DNA of 33,261 nt from Amazonocrinis nigriterrae CENA67. Lineage in GTDB: Bacteria > Cyanobacteriota > Cyanobacteriia > Cyanobacteriales > Nostocaceae. The stretch spans positions 2,192 to 35,452 of the forward strand of contig NZ_JAECZC010000099.1 in NCBI RefSeq assembly GCF_016056305.1, given 5' to 3'. The translations under genes and the position numbers were made by a program. Below, piece by piece: positions 23,043 to 31,626 of the stretch. The stretch's first letter is position 1. The number at the start of each line of letters is the position of its first letter. The notes below the pieces were generated by a model. That model was not told the DNA's origin. It ran no database searches and was given only the letters and a program-made list of their open reading frames with translations.

Positions 23043-24569
23043 ATGAAATTGGCTTACTGGATGTATGCAGGCCCAGCCCACATTGGCACTCTGCGGATTG
23101 CCAGTTCCTTCAAAAACGTTCATGCTATCATGCACGCCCCACTCGGCGATGATTACTTTAACGTTATGCGCTCTATGCTAGCGCGGGAAAGGAACTTCAC
23201 GCCGGTGACAGCAAGTGTTGTTGACCGCAACGTTTTAGCACGCGGTTCCCAAGAGAAGGTAGTAGACAACATCACCCGCAAAGATGCTGAAGAACACCCA
23301 GACTTGATTGTGTTAACTCCCACCTGCACCTCTAGCATTCTCCAAGAAGACTTGCACAACTTTGTGGAAAGGGCACAGTTGGAGGCAAAAGGGGATGTAA
23401 TGCTGGCAGATGTGAACCATTACCGCTTCAACGAACTGCAAGCTGCCGATCGCACGCTGCATCAAATTGTGCAATTCTACATTGAGAAAGCCCGCAAAAA
23501 AGGCGAACTCCCACAAGGTAAAACTGAAAAACCCTCTGTCAACATCATCGGTATTTCTACCCTTGGTTTCCACAACCAACACGACTGCACTGAATTGAAG
23601 CGGCTGATGGCTGACTTGGGAATTGAGGTGAATACCGTAATTCCTGAAGGCGCTTGTGTGAAAGATTTGCAGAAGATGCCCAAAGCTTGGTTTAATTTAG
23701 TACCTTACCGTGAACTTGGTTTAACTACAGCCCGTTACCTAGAAGCAGAATTTGGCACACCCTACGTAGATATTACACCCATGGGTGTAGTGGAAACTGC
23801 CAGATGCATCCGCAAAATTCAGCAGGTAATTAACGCCCAAGGTGCTGATGTTGATTACGAAGAATTCATCAACGAGCAAACTTTGTATGTATCTCAAGCG
23901 GCTTGGTTCTCTCGTTCCATCGACTGTCAGAACTTGACTGGTAAAAAAGCTGTAGTGTTTGGCGATAATACTCACGCTGCTGCTCTCACCAAGATTCTCT
24001 CACGGGAAATGGGGATTCATGTTGTTTGGGCTGGTACTTATTGCAAATATGATGCTGATTGGTTCCGCGAACAAGTAAGCGAGTATTGCGATGAAGTGTT
24101 GATTAGCGACGATCACGGCGAAATTGGGGATGCGATCGCCCGCGTAGAACCCTCCGCCATTTTCGGCACCCAAATGGAACGCCACGTTGGTAAGCGTTTA
24201 GATATTCCTTGTGGTGTGATTGCTGCACCTATCCACGTGCAAAACTTCCCCATTGGTTACAAACCATTTTTGGGTTACGAAGGTACAAATCAAATTACAG
24301 ATTTGATCTACAATTCCTTTACTTTGGGAATGGAAGACCATCTATTAGAAATATTTGGTGGTCACGATACTAAGGAAGTAATTACTAAAGGAATCTCTGC
24401 TGAATCTGACCTCAACTGGACAAAAGATGGTTTAGCAGAATTGAATAAAATTCCTGGGTTTGTGCGGGGAAAAGTGAAGCGAAATACTGAGAAATTTGCC
24501 CGCGATCGCGGCATCAAAGATATTTCAACTGAAGTACTGTACGCTGCAAAAGAAGCTGTAGGCGCATAA
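23043..24569 (+). CDS. chlB: light-independent protochlorophyllide reductase subunit B
   Basis: A 508-residue subunit of the dark-operative protochlorophyllide reductase, which with ChlN and ChlL reduces protochlorophyllide without light in chlorophyll synthesis. It begins [20 protein letters not shown], and has [15 protein letters not shown], the conserved block [20 protein letters not shown] and [20 protein letters not shown], all hallmarks of ChlB/BchB. Length is standard and no frame break is seen. It is followed by a strong terminator. chlL and chlN are not in the window. Confidence 0.97.
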   Translation: MKLAYWMYAGPAHIGTLRIASSFKNVHAIMHAPLGDDYFNVMRSMLARERNFTPVTASVVDRNVLARGSQEKVVDNITRKDAEEHPDLIVLTPTCTSSILQEDLHNFVERAQLEAKGDVMLADVNHYRFNELQAADRTLHQIVQFYIEKARKKGELPQGKTEKPSVNIIGISTLGFHNQHDCTELKRLMADLGIEVNTVIPEGACVKDLQKMPKAWFNLVPYRELGLTTARYLEAEFGTPYVDITPMGVVETARCIRKIQQVINAQGADVDYEEFINEQTLYVSQAAWFSRSIDCQNLTGKKAVVFGDNTHAAALTKILSREMGIHVVWAGTYCKYDADWFREQVSEYCDEVLISDDHGEIGDAIARVEPSAIFGTQMERHVGKRLDIPCGVIAAPIHVQNFPIGYKPFLGYEGTNQITDLIYNSFTLGMEDHLLEIFGGHDTKEVITKGISAESDLNWTKDGLAELNKIPGFVRGKVKRNTEKFARDRGIKDISTEVLYAAKEAVGA

Positions 24570-24590
24570 TCTATAGTTTGTAACTCATAC

Positions 24591-24629
24591 AAAAAGGTTT
24601 ATGGGCGACCTGCTCATAAACCTTTTTTT
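24591..24629 (+). terminator. rho-independent terminator of chlB
   Basis: AAAAAGGTTTATGGGC (24591-24606) pairs with GCTCATAAACCTTTTT (24612-24627) with one wobble, and a T7 run follows. It lies 22 bases after the chlB stop. The stem of about 16 bp with a T tail is a textbook intrinsic terminator. Confidence 0.88.
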
Positions 24630-24707
24630 ATTGAACCGTGTTAACCCCAATGGCAATACTTACGTATATAGGCTACTTTCATATAAAGTAATTTAATCAT
24701 AATTATT

Positions 24708-25001
24708 ATGAGAATAATTGCACGCAGCACTTTACGGCAATTTTGGGAAAAACATCCTGATGCTGAGCAACCACTAAAAGCGTGGTATGATGAAGCATCT
24801 CGTGCAGAATGGAATAGTCCATCAGATATAAAAAGTATTTATCGCAACGGCAGTATTATCGGTAATGATCGTGTGATTTTTAATATTAAAGGCAATGCCT
24901 ATCGCTTAATTGTTCACGTCCGTTACGATATAAAAATTATTTTTATCCGCTTTGTGGGAACACACTCTGAATACGATAACGTAGATGCGGCAGTAATATG
25001 A
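24708..25001 (+). CDS. higB: HigB-type mRNA interferase toxin
   Basis: A 97-residue toxin of the HigB family (RelE fold). It reads MRIIARSTLRQFWEKHPDAE, LKAWYDEASRAEW, SIYRNGSIIGNDRVIFNIKG, then YRLIVHVRYDIKIIFIRFVG, THSEYD, which is the usual HigB pattern. It cuts mRNA at the ribosome when free of antitoxin. It is paired with the antitoxin gene starting 10 bases after its stop, in the toxin-first order of higBA. It appears intact. Confidence 0.9.
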   Translation: MRIIARSTLRQFWEKHPDAEQPLKAWYDEASRAEWNSPSDIKSIYRNGSIIGNDRVIFNIKGNAYRLIVHVRYDIKIIFIRFVGTHSEYDNVDAAVI

Positions 25002-25011
25002 GGTAATATAT

Positions 25012-25392
25012 ATGCTCGTACCCCGTCCCATCCGAACCGAGGCTGATTATCGTGCGACGCTATCAGAAATTGAAAGATTATTTAATGCAGAGCCTAACAC
25101 ACCGGAGTGCGATCTCTTAGAAGTTTTAACAACGCTCGTGGAAGCATACGAACAACAACATTACGCAGTTGAAGCACCAGAGCCGATTGAAGCTATTTTA
25201 TATTATCTCGAATCCCGTGGTTTGTCTGCTCATGATTTAGAACCTATTATTGGGAGTCTGGGAGAGGTTACAGAGATTTTAAATCGCCAGCAAGCACTAA
25301 CACTAGAGATGATTCGGCGTTTACATCAACAATTAGGGATTCCGGCTGAGGTGTTGATTCAACCATACTCTCTAATAAAAAATTCAGCCTAA
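25012..25392 (+). CDS. higA: HigA-type antitoxin
   Basis: A 126-residue HTH protein that pairs with the upstream HigB. The N-terminal helical half (DYRATLSEIERLFNAEPNTP) leads to a DNA-binding half with YYLESRGLSAHDLEPIIGSL, GEVTEILNRQQALTLEMIRR and LHQQLGIPAEVLIQPY, the characteristic HigA helix-turn-helix and LGIPAEVLI end. It should bind the toxin and repress the operon. A GAGGTAATA stretch before the ATG is the likely ribosome site. Confidence 0.9.
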   Translation: MLVPRPIRTEADYRATLSEIERLFNAEPNTPECDLLEVLTTLVEAYEQQHYAVEAPEPIEAILYYLESRGLSAHDLEPIIGSLGEVTEILNRQQALTLEMIRRLHQQLGIPAEVLIQPYSLIKNSA

Positions 25393-25582
25393 TCAAAGTG
25401 TGGAGTTCAGGTGTAATTTACTGAATTTAGGAGTTTTACATATATGAGTAAGCAAATAATGCTTTTACAAAATTTACGCGCTTCATATTAAATTGGTATT
25501 AGTAGCTGGGCACTAGCTACAAAAGTAGTATCAAGCTATGATGTTGAGTAATAACAATTTTAGAGAAATACTTTACAAATAC

Positions 25583-25735
25583 CTATAGGGCAATACGGTT
25601 CAGTTAGGGCTAAAAATTTGATTTGATATAGGTTGGGTTGAGGAACGAAACCCAACAATTTCACAACTTTGTTGGGTTTCGCTTACGCTCTACCCAACCT
25701 ACAATTATCCTTAACTGAACCGTATTGACCTATAG
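25583..25735. repeat. 153-bp MITE-like palindromic element
   Basis: 27-base terminal inverted repeats (25583-25609 and 25709-25735, two mismatches; core CAATACGGTTCAGTTA) bound the element. Inside are two more inverted pairs: TAGGTTGGGT/ACCCAACCTA (25629-25638, 25692-25701) and GAAACCCAACAA/TTGTTGGGTTTC (25647-25658, 25669-25680). It carries no gene. It occupies much of the 434-base gap between higA and the next antitoxin gene; the remaining bases show nothing else that I can name. Confidence 0.85.
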
Positions 25736-25826
25736 AGTACGGTTAGCAGAAAAAAAGCGATCGCACCTCTAACCACTCAAGCTATTATTTACTTGAAAGC
25801 CTACAGCATTAGAAAAATATCCCACC

Positions 25827-26114
25827 ATGTCCAACCAGACAAACTTGACTGATGCTAGTAACAACCTAACCGAACTCTGTAATCAAGTAGTTGCAGATAG
25901 AGATGTGGTGATTATTACCCGGCAAGAAGGCGAAAGCGTTGCCCTAATTGCTGCTGATGAATTAGATAGTTTATTAGAAACAGCACATTTACTTCGCTCA
26001 CCTAAAAATGCAATTCGTCTGTTAACTGCGTTAGAAAGAGCAAAAACAAGAACTTTAAAACCTCAAAGTATCTACGAACTACGTCAGGAGTTGGGTGTTG
26101 ACGAAGAAGGATGA
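25827..26114 (+). CDS. YefM/Phd-family antitoxin
   Basis: A 95-residue antitoxin. LTDASNNLTELCNQVVADRD, VVIITRQEGESVALIAADEL, DSLLETAHLLRSPKNAIRLL and the acidic C-terminal toxin-binding tail match YefM-type proteins. It binds and neutralises a YoeB-type toxin and represses the shared promoter. The toxin gene that follows is broken (26095-26394), so this antitoxin is probably an orphan now. Confidence 0.88.
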   Translation: MSNQTNLTDASNNLTELCNQVVADRDVVIITRQEGESVALIAADELDSLLETAHLLRSPKNAIRLLTALERAKTRTLKPQSIYELRQELGVDEEG

Positions 26115-26394
26115 ATCCCAACCTAATGAGAACAAAGTTAGAGATGCTGTGTTTCATCCAGAATTTCGGGAAGACCTCGCCTATTGGGTTAAGACAAACC
26201 GCAAAACAGCACTTCGCGCTTTTGACTTGATTGAATCGATTATGCGAGATCCTTTTACAGGGATTGGTAAACCTGAACCACTGAAATACTTTGATTCAGA
26301 TGCATGGTCACGGCGACTTACTTAGGAACATCGTATTGTTTATCTAGTAAGTGATGACCGGATTGATTTTCTCCAAGCTCGATTTCACTACTGA
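26095..26394 (+). pseudogene. yoeB: YoeB-type toxin broken by a nonsense codon
   Basis: The frame gives VFHPEFREDLAYWVKTNRKT, LIESIMRDPFTGIGKPEPLK and AWSRRLT, then a TAG at 26323-26325, then in the same frame EHRIVYLVSDDRIDFLQARF, HY and a TGA at 26392-26394. YoeB proteins read SRRIT-E/Q-EHR here, so one codon (probably CAG) became TAG. The lost part contains the C-terminal His-Tyr needed for catalysis. The start is also irregular: the ATG overlapping the antitoxin stop (26111) is out of frame, and only a GTG at 26095 or an internal GTG is in frame. The toxin is almost certainly inactive unless the stop is read through. Confidence 0.85.
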
Positions 26395-26487
26395 GTAAGA
26401 AAATAATGATCGCATTGTGTAAAATCAAAGATTAATTATGCGCTGAAGTCCAATCAATATAGGTTCATACTCAATCAAAGATAATAT

Positions 26488-26544
26488 CAGTAGTCAGTTA
26501 TCAGTTGTCATTTGCCACTGACCATTAACAAATGACAACTGACT
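26488..26544. repeat. short repeats forming a 14-bp perfect hairpin
   Basis: TCAGTTGTCATTTG (26501-26514) and CAAATGACAACTGA (26529-26542) form a perfect inverted repeat with a 14-base loop. The units are those of the window's common CAGTTGT repeat. It lies between the broken toxin gene and the cobO end, which converge, so it may act as a transcription end for either. There is no T-run of note. Confidence 0.65.
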
Positions 26545-26548
26545 AAAT

Positions 26549-27685
26549 TTAAAAATCCACTCCTCTTTTCAGTTCTACACCTTGATTAGCATAGTGTTTA
26601 TGACAGTAAACTTCAGAGTGAACGCTAGCTAAATCAAAGTAAGCCGGTTGATTTTGACAGCGACCAGTAATAATAACTTCGGTGTCGCGGGGTTTGCGAA
26701 GTAAAGCTTGGACAATGGGTTCTACCGGAAGTAGTTCCAAGTCAACGGTGGGATTGAGTTCATCGAGAATGATGGTTTTGTACAGTCCAGAAGCGATCGC
26801 AGTTTTGGCAATTTCCCAACCGCGTTCGGCTTCTACGTAGTCTAATTCTTGGCGGGAATTGCGCCAGACGATCGCATCTCTGCCGCAGCGTTGATGATCC
26901 ACCACCTCTGGATATGATTGCTGTAAAGCTGCGATCGCTGCATCTTCTGTGTAGCCACTACCGCCTTTCAGCCACTGCATAATTAATACGCGGGTAGAAC
27001 CAGGATGATTTATCCCCCTACCAATGGCCTGCAAAGCCTTACCCAAAGCACTGGTAGACTTGCCTTTACCAGCACCTGTATAAATTTCTATACCATTAAT
27101 CAACAGTTCCTTGGCTGTTGGGTGGTGCTGGGGTTTCATTTCCGAGTGCAAATCCGCAATATCAAGTAACTTTTGCGGTGCAGCGCGTCCAGTGGCAATA
27201 ATCTCCAACTCATGGGGTTTAGATTTTAATGTCCGTACCACCTCATCTACTGGTAGCAAACCCAAGTCTAGGACAGGGTTAATTTCATCCAAGACGACTA
27301 CTGAATACAAACCAGAGGCGATCGCACCTTTGGCTACATCCCAACCCCGCGCTGCTTCATCTCGGTCGAAAGCAGTAATTTCCTCTGGGCCAAAAAATTC
27401 TGCTCTCCCAGTACGAACCTGATCAATTAAATGAGGAAAACCGCGCTGTAACGCAGCAATTGCTCCATCTTCGTCATAATCACGTTCTGGCCCTTTTAAG
27501 AATCGTAACAGTAAAACGCGGTTGGAATTGCTGGGAGTATTAATTCCCAAGCCAATGGAGCGCAAAACCACTCCCAAAGCCGCCTGGGATTTGCCTTTTC
27601 CCGCACCATCGTAAACGTGAATTTGACCAGTGAGCCTTTCAGAACGCACTTGTGCTGTGCGAATACCGATGCCGTTCCTTGTCAT
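26549..27685 (-). CDS. cobO: tandem-domain cobalamin adenosyltransferase (CobO/BtuR type)
   Basis: A 378-residue protein made of two similar halves. Each has a P-loop GAGKGKS (27-33 and 204-210), a WLKG/FLKG motif, an ARGWDVAKGAIASGLY or ERGWEIAKTAIASGLY helix and a Walker B strand VVLDEIN or IILDELN. CobO/BtuR enzymes transfer adenosyl from ATP to corrinoid in cobalamin synthesis and are normally about 180-200 residues, so this is a fused duplication. Both P-loops look intact, and the C-terminal half keeps the HSEVYCHKHY end. The start lies at 27685, divergent from fraC. Confidence 0.9.
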   Translation of the reverse strand: MTRNGIGIRTAQVRSERLTGQIHVYDGAGKGKSQAALGVVLRSIGLGINTPSNSNRVLLLRFLKGPERDYDEDGAIAALQRGFPHLIDQVRTGRAEFFGPEEITAFDRDEAARGWDVAKGAIASGLYSVVVLDEINPVLDLGLLPVDEVVRTLKSKPHELEIIATGRAAPQKLLDIADLHSEMKPQHHPTAKELLINGIEIYTGAGKGKSTSALGKALQAIGRGINHPGSTRVLIMQWLKGGSGYTEDAAIAALQQSYPEVVDHQRCGRDAIVWRNSRQELDYVEAERGWEIAKTAIASGLYKTIILDELNPTVDLELLPVEPIVQALLRKPRDTEVIITGRCQNQPAYFDLASVHSEVYCHKHYANQGVELKRGVDF

Positions 27686-27755
27686 CTCTCGAAATGCTAT
27701 AACGTGGCAGTTCTCAATCTTACCTAACCTGTTGTACCACCAGTTAGGAGTGCTA

Positions 27756-27802
27756 GGTCAGTTGTCAGTTGTCAGTGGTCAGTTGTCAGTTGTCAGTTGT
27801 CA
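27756..27802. repeat. tandem CAGTTGT repeats in the cobO-fraC gap
   Basis: GGTCAGTTGTCAGTTGTCAG and further units lie within the 347-base gap between the divergent cobO and fraC genes. Also in the gap are a palindrome ATACCA-AGA-TGGTAT (27891-27905), framed by two GTATAC copies (27881-27886, 27902-27907), and two degenerate tandem copies of CTCTAAAGTTAACCC/CTCTTTAAACTTAACCC followed by CATTGAC (27961 and 28000 onward), the second running up to the fraC start. Promoters are not identifiable by eye. Confidence 0.7.
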
Positions 27803-28032
27803 AGAATTCTCCTCTGCACCCCTGCACCCCATCTCCCAATTCAATACAATCTACAAGATCTATTAACAGGATAAATAGGGGTATACTGGCATACCAAGAT
27901 GGTATACGACAAGAAAAATGAGATAAATGCCCCCATCACACTCATTATCACAGCTATACTCTCTAAAGTTAACCCTTGACATTGACTACCTTCCCCTTAC
28001 TCTTTAAACTTAACCCCTACCATTGACCCTTT

Positions 28033-28584
28033 ATGTTTGAAGATTTGACTATTCCCAGAATTTTGCCCCTTGGTGCGATTTTGTTTAATTTTGTATTTTT
28101 ACTGGTTGCCATTCCCCTAGAAGCCTATGTTTTTAATAAAAGGCTCAATTTTGATAAAAAGACCAGTATTTTTTATGCAATTTCTGTCAATCACTTTTCT
28201 AGCGCTCTTGGCTGGGCTATATTTTTTTTGTTAGAGCCAGTATTACCGATTTACTTGAAATCAGAATTAATTAATTACGTTTTTTTTAATACTTTTAAAT
28301 CTTCTAATACACAAAGTGTTTTAATTTTAACCACTGTGATAATTTTCTTCACAACCGTGATCATGAAATTTTTCCTTTTACAAATTTTTGTATTTTTCTT
28401 AAAAGAAGATGCGTTCAAGAAGAAGGAAGAAGTACCAGTAACTCAACAAAAACCTCAACGTCGGCGCTGGCGAGTTCCCAGAAAAGTGAGATTTGAAAGT
28501 ACAAATTTAGTTACCACTACACTCATTGCCAATGCTCTCAGCTACAGTGCTATTACCCTAATTTTGCTGATTCGTAATAGATAG
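28033..28584 (+). CDS. fraC: filament integrity protein FraC
   Basis: A 183-residue membrane protein. Three membrane segments are visible: [20 protein letters not shown] (10-29), a second around [20 protein letters not shown] (50-69), and a third around [20 protein letters not shown] (96-115); a fourth hydrophobic stretch lies at the end. The [20 protein letters not shown] start, the size and the following genes match FraC of Anabaena, which sits at cell-cell septa and is needed for filament integrity and molecular exchange. First gene of fraC-fraD-fraE. Confidence 0.85.
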   Translation: MFEDLTIPRILPLGAILFNFVFLLVAIPLEAYVFNKRLNFDKKTSIFYAISVNHFSSALGWAIFFLLEPVLPIYLKSELINYVFFNTFKSSNTQSVLILTTVIIFFTTVIMKFFLLQIFVFFLKEDAFKKKEEVPVTQQKPQRRRWRVPRKVRFESTNLVTTTLIANALSYSAITLILLIRNR

Positions 28585-28649
28585 AAATAATTGAACTGGA
28601 CTGATGACTAGATGAATAGTGATCATTTGAGAAATTCAGAGGTACATTT

Positions 28650-29717
28650 ATGGGTTCATTGTTGAAAGATATATTCGGTTTATTTGGACTTGTTGATGCC
28701 GTCTATAAAAGACTGAGAGAGCTATTAATTCCCAAACAAATATATTCTTGGCAGACATTTATTTATCTGAGCGTATATTCTTGGGTTCTTTCGTATTTTG
28801 CTATAGGTTATATACAAGATATCATTGCCTTCTTTGGTTGGTTATTCTTAATTACTGGCACAGCTTGGTATACCACTGAAGATCCTTTAAAAGTTCCTGG
28901 TACTTTTATGCCAGTAGGTGCAGTGATAACTGGATTCTTAGTCAGTGTTTTTGCTTTTGGCAATCAAGAAGATGCAATTACATCAAGAACAATCGTTCTT
29001 TGGCCGACAATTTCAGCACTAATTACAATCATTCCAGATTTTTTTGAAGGTACTGGTACTGATTCTAAAGCTCAGATTCCTAAGCCAGAGGTTCGCCAAA
29101 GACATGTAATTTTAGTATCTAGTTGCATGGTACTAAGTTGTTGGCTTCAGTTTTACTTTGTGATGGATAATTGGTTACAAGAATATCCTAGTTTGCAGGC
29201 AGATAATTTTAAGCGTAGTACCTTTGTATACAGAATTGAAGAGCCAGTAAGTAATACTTTTGTTGGTATCACTCAAGATGGAAAAGCAGTTCCCAGAAAT
29301 GGACTTGTGATTCTAGATAAATTACAACCAAGAGTAGAACAAGAAATAGCTGAAAGACCTTGGTCAGAAGTCGAAAAATGGCTGTCTGAAGCGAACACGC
29401 GAGTGGGGAATTTGGGTAAGCAAGTAATAAATAAATACCTGGGACAATATGAAGAAAAGGAATTATGGCGTGCTGAAGCGCGTGTAGGCAATAATAAGTC
29501 AGGATATATATTAGATTTGCTAAGTATTTGGTTAGGCCCAAGTTCTAACCCACGGGGATATTATTTGAAGAAATCTTGTCAGATTAACCAGGTTGCTGCA
29601 TCTCCCAGAAACGTCAATACACGCACCAGTCAACCAGATGATAGTAACACAGTTGCAGAAGTTGAATGCGATCGCCTGAATAAATTAATTACTGGGGCGC
29701 CACCACCGCAGCAGTGA
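28650..29717 (+). CDS. fraD: filament integrity/septal protein FraD
   Basis: A 355-residue protein, 65 bases after fraC. The N-terminal half has about five membrane segments (for example FIYLSVYSWVLSYFAIGYIQ, IIAFFGWLFLITGTAWYTT, MPVGAVITGFLVSVFAFGN, TIVLWPTISALITIIPDFF, VILVSSCMVLSCWLQFYFVM), followed by an extracytoplasmic domain of about 170 residues with a helical region (LDKLQPRVEQEIAERPWSEV). Size and order match FraD, the septal-junction plug protein of heterocyst-forming cyanobacteria. The C-terminal tail after residue 310 is low in complexity. Confidence 0.85.
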   Translation: MGSLLKDIFGLFGLVDAVYKRLRELLIPKQIYSWQTFIYLSVYSWVLSYFAIGYIQDIIAFFGWLFLITGTAWYTTEDPLKVPGTFMPVGAVITGFLVSVFAFGNQEDAITSRTIVLWPTISALITIIPDFFEGTGTDSKAQIPKPEVRQRHVILVSSCMVLSCWLQFYFVMDNWLQEYPSLQADNFKRSTFVYRIEEPVSNTFVGITQDGKAVPRNGLVILDKLQPRVEQEIAERPWSEVEKWLSEANTRVGNLGKQVINKYLGQYEEKELWRAEARVGNNKSGYILDLLSIWLGPSSNPRGYYLKKSCQINQVAASPRNVNTRTSQPDDSNTVAEVECDRLNKLITGAPPPQQ

Positions 29718-29719
29718 TG

Positions 29720-29823
29720 TGATGGGGAGATGGGGAGCAGGGGAAGCAGGGGAAGCAGGGGAAGCAGGGGGAGAAAATTACAACTGACAACTGACAACTG
29801 ACAACTGACAAATGACAAATGAC
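29720..29823. repeat. AGCAGGGGA tandem repeats plus CAACTGA repeats reaching into the fraE start
   Basis: 29720-29772 has four or more GGGGA(A)GCA units. 29780-29823 is CAACTGACAACTGACAACTG-type units ending ACAAATGACAAATGACT. The fraE ATG (29819) is inside the last unit, so the repeat provides the start codon and replaces the usual Shine-Dalgarno spacing. Confidence 0.8.
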
Positions 29824-30598
29824 TATCACCAAAATTTTTGTAATTGCGAAAAATGTATTTCAGGAAGTGGTACGCGATCGCATCTTGTATGTTATCGGTT
29901 TTTATGCTGTTATCCTTGCTGTCGCTATCCGCGTACTACCGGAATTTTCAGCCAGTACTGAAAACAAAATGTTTTTAGACTTTGGTATGGTGGCAATGAG
30001 TGTAATCACTCTGGTTATTGCCATATTTGTTGGTACAGGACTGGTTAACAAAGAAATTGAAAAACGCACTGTTTTAGTGTTAATTGCTAAACCTGTAAGT
30101 CGTAGTGAAATTATTTCAGGTAAATTCTTGGGCTTGTTAGCAGTGCTGGCTGTACTCGTTGCCACGATGACAACGATTTATTTAATATTTTTACAATTTG
30201 GTAATATTCCCCATCAAAGAGCAAGTATTTTGATTGCCGCAGCTTTTTTATTTTTACAGTTGTCTTTAATCGCCGCTGTAGCTATTACATTTGGTGTTTT
30301 AACCAGTTCTCTACTTGCAATAACTTTAACATTTGCAGTCTACTTAATGGGGAACATCACTCAAGATATAGTCAAATTTGGTCGCCTAACACGTAACGAA
30401 GTTATAGAACTCTTTGCTCAAATTTTATATCTGATTATACCAGATTTATCTCGACTAGATTTCAAAAACGAAGCAGTTTATGGTTTGCAAGCATTGCCTG
30501 ATTTAACAGCACTCATTACTAATGTAGTGTATGGCTTATTTTACAGTGTCATGCTGTTAGCGATCGCTATTTACATTTTCTCCAAACGGGAGTTTTAA
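29819..30598 (+). CDS. fraE: FraE, ABC-2 type permease
   Basis: A 259-residue integral membrane protein of the ABC-2 exporter permease class with six membrane segments, including ILYVIGFYAVILAVAIRVLP (21-40), VAMSVITLVIAIFVGTGLVN (58-77) and the last ALITNVVYGLFYSVMLLAIA. The KEIEKRTVLVLIAKPVSRSE loop is the typical cytoplasmic coupling stretch. FraE acts with FraC and FraD in filament integrity in Anabaena. It needs an ATPase encoded elsewhere. The start codon is formed by a repeat, and no Shine-Dalgarno is evident within 15 bases. Confidence 0.86.
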   Translation: MTITKIFVIAKNVFQEVVRDRILYVIGFYAVILAVAIRVLPEFSASTENKMFLDFGMVAMSVITLVIAIFVGTGLVNKEIEKRTVLVLIAKPVSRSEIISGKFLGLLAVLAVLVATMTTIYLIFLQFGNIPHQRASILIAAAFLFLQLSLIAAVAITFGVLTSSLLAITLTFAVYLMGNITQDIVKFGRLTRNEVIELFAQILYLIIPDLSRLDFKNEAVYGLQALPDLTALITNVVYGLFYSVMLLAIAIYIFSKREF

Positions 30599-30600
30599 AT

Positions 30601-30626
30601 AAGTCATTAGTCATTAGTCATTAGTT
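30601..30626. repeat. GTCATTA short tandem repeats after fraE
   Basis: Three AGTCATT units (GTCATTAGTCATTAGTCATT) follow the fraE stop, then a pyrimidine-rich stretch CCCATCTCCTCATCCCCCCT, the complement of the purine-rich tracts seen elsewhere. It lies between convergent fraE and the permease gene. Confidence 0.65.
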
Positions 30627-30666
30627 ATTTTCCCATCTCCTCATCCCCCCTGCACCGCAAGCACCT

Positions 30667-31554
30667 CTACTCTTCCCTCGTAGTACGTAACTGCAAATAC
30701 ACTAGTACCAAGGTTACTGCTAACAGTAATGTTGCTGCTGCTGCTGCATAACCAAAATCAAATTGAGCAAAAGCTTCTTGGTAAATGTAGTAAACCAGCA
30801 GGTTAGTAGAATTTAAAGGGCCGCCACCTGTCATCACAAAAACTTGCTCAAAACTCCGTAATGTAAAAATAGCAGTGGTGACTGCAACAAATATTACAGT
30901 AGGTCGCAATCCTGGTAGGGTGATATGCCAAAATTGTTGCCAAGCATTAGCTCCATCCAGTTCAGCAGCTTCATAGCGACTGGAGGGAATTGCCTGCAAC
31001 CCTGCCAAAAACACCACCATATTAAAACCGAGTTGTTTCCAAACAGTCATGATAATAACTACTGGCATTGCCCAAAATGTATCTCCTAGCCAAGCAATTG
31101 GTGCAATGCCAAATAAATTTAACAGCGCGTTTACAGGCCCAGTATTTTGAAATAGCCAGCGAAATCCTAAACCAGCCGCCACAAGAGAGATAATTGAGGG
31201 TAGAAAATAGGCACTCCGCAGTATTCCTCGTAAAGCAAGGGAGCGGTTTAATAGCACTGCCAGTCCCAAGGGAATTACTATACTAGGAATCAACGTGGCA
31301 GCAGTAAAATAAAGCGTGTTCCCAACAACTTGCCCAAAATCGGGAGTGAGTAACAAGCGCCAGTAGTTTTTTAAGCCTATCCAATAAATACCTGTTGAAG
31401 TGAAACTACCAGCAGTAAAACTCAGATAAAACACATAAGCGATCGGCCAAATAACAAACACACCTAGTAATATCAATGCGGGTGTCAAAAAAGTCCAAGC
31501 CGCAAATGTATCATTATCTAGCAACTGCATCTGAGAGAAGCGTGATGTTTTCAT
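30667..31554 (-). CDS. sugar ABC transporter permease (MalF/UgpA type)
   Basis: A 295-residue inner-membrane permease with six membrane segments, beginning FLTPALILLGVFVIWPIAYV (23-42). The EAA loop is SSRYEAAELDGANAWQQFWH, ITLPGLRP, the contact site for the ATPase, and MTGGGPLNSTNLLVYYIYQE near the end is typical of the carbohydrate-uptake family 1 permeases. The partner permease, binding protein and ATPase are not nearby, so the sugar or glycerol-phosphate substrate cannot be named. Divergent from the pilin-like gene at 31627. Confidence 0.9.
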   Translation of the reverse strand: MKTSRFSQMQLLDNDTFAAWTFLTPALILLGVFVIWPIAYVFYLSFTAGSFTSTGIYWIGLKNYWRLLLTPDFGQVVGNTLYFTAATLIPSIVIPLGLAVLLNRSLALRGILRSAYFLPSIISLVAAGLGFRWLFQNTGPVNALLNLFGIAPIAWLGDTFWAMPVVIIMTVWKQLGFNMVVFLAGLQAIPSSRYEAAELDGANAWQQFWHITLPGLRPTVIFVAVTTAIFTLRSFEQVFVMTGGGPLNSTNLLVYYIYQEAFAQFDFGYAAAAATLLLAVTLVLVYLQLRTTREE

Positions 31555-31626
31555 AGCAATTTTGACTTAGGGTTATTTTATACAGAGGTCTGCTAAGATC
31601 CTGTCAATCTAGTTGCTTTTAAGTCA

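Noticed and set aside
27630-27866. 78-codon plus-strand frame starting inside cobO
   Set aside because: Antisense to cobO at first, then translation of the CAGTTGT repeats; not a gene.
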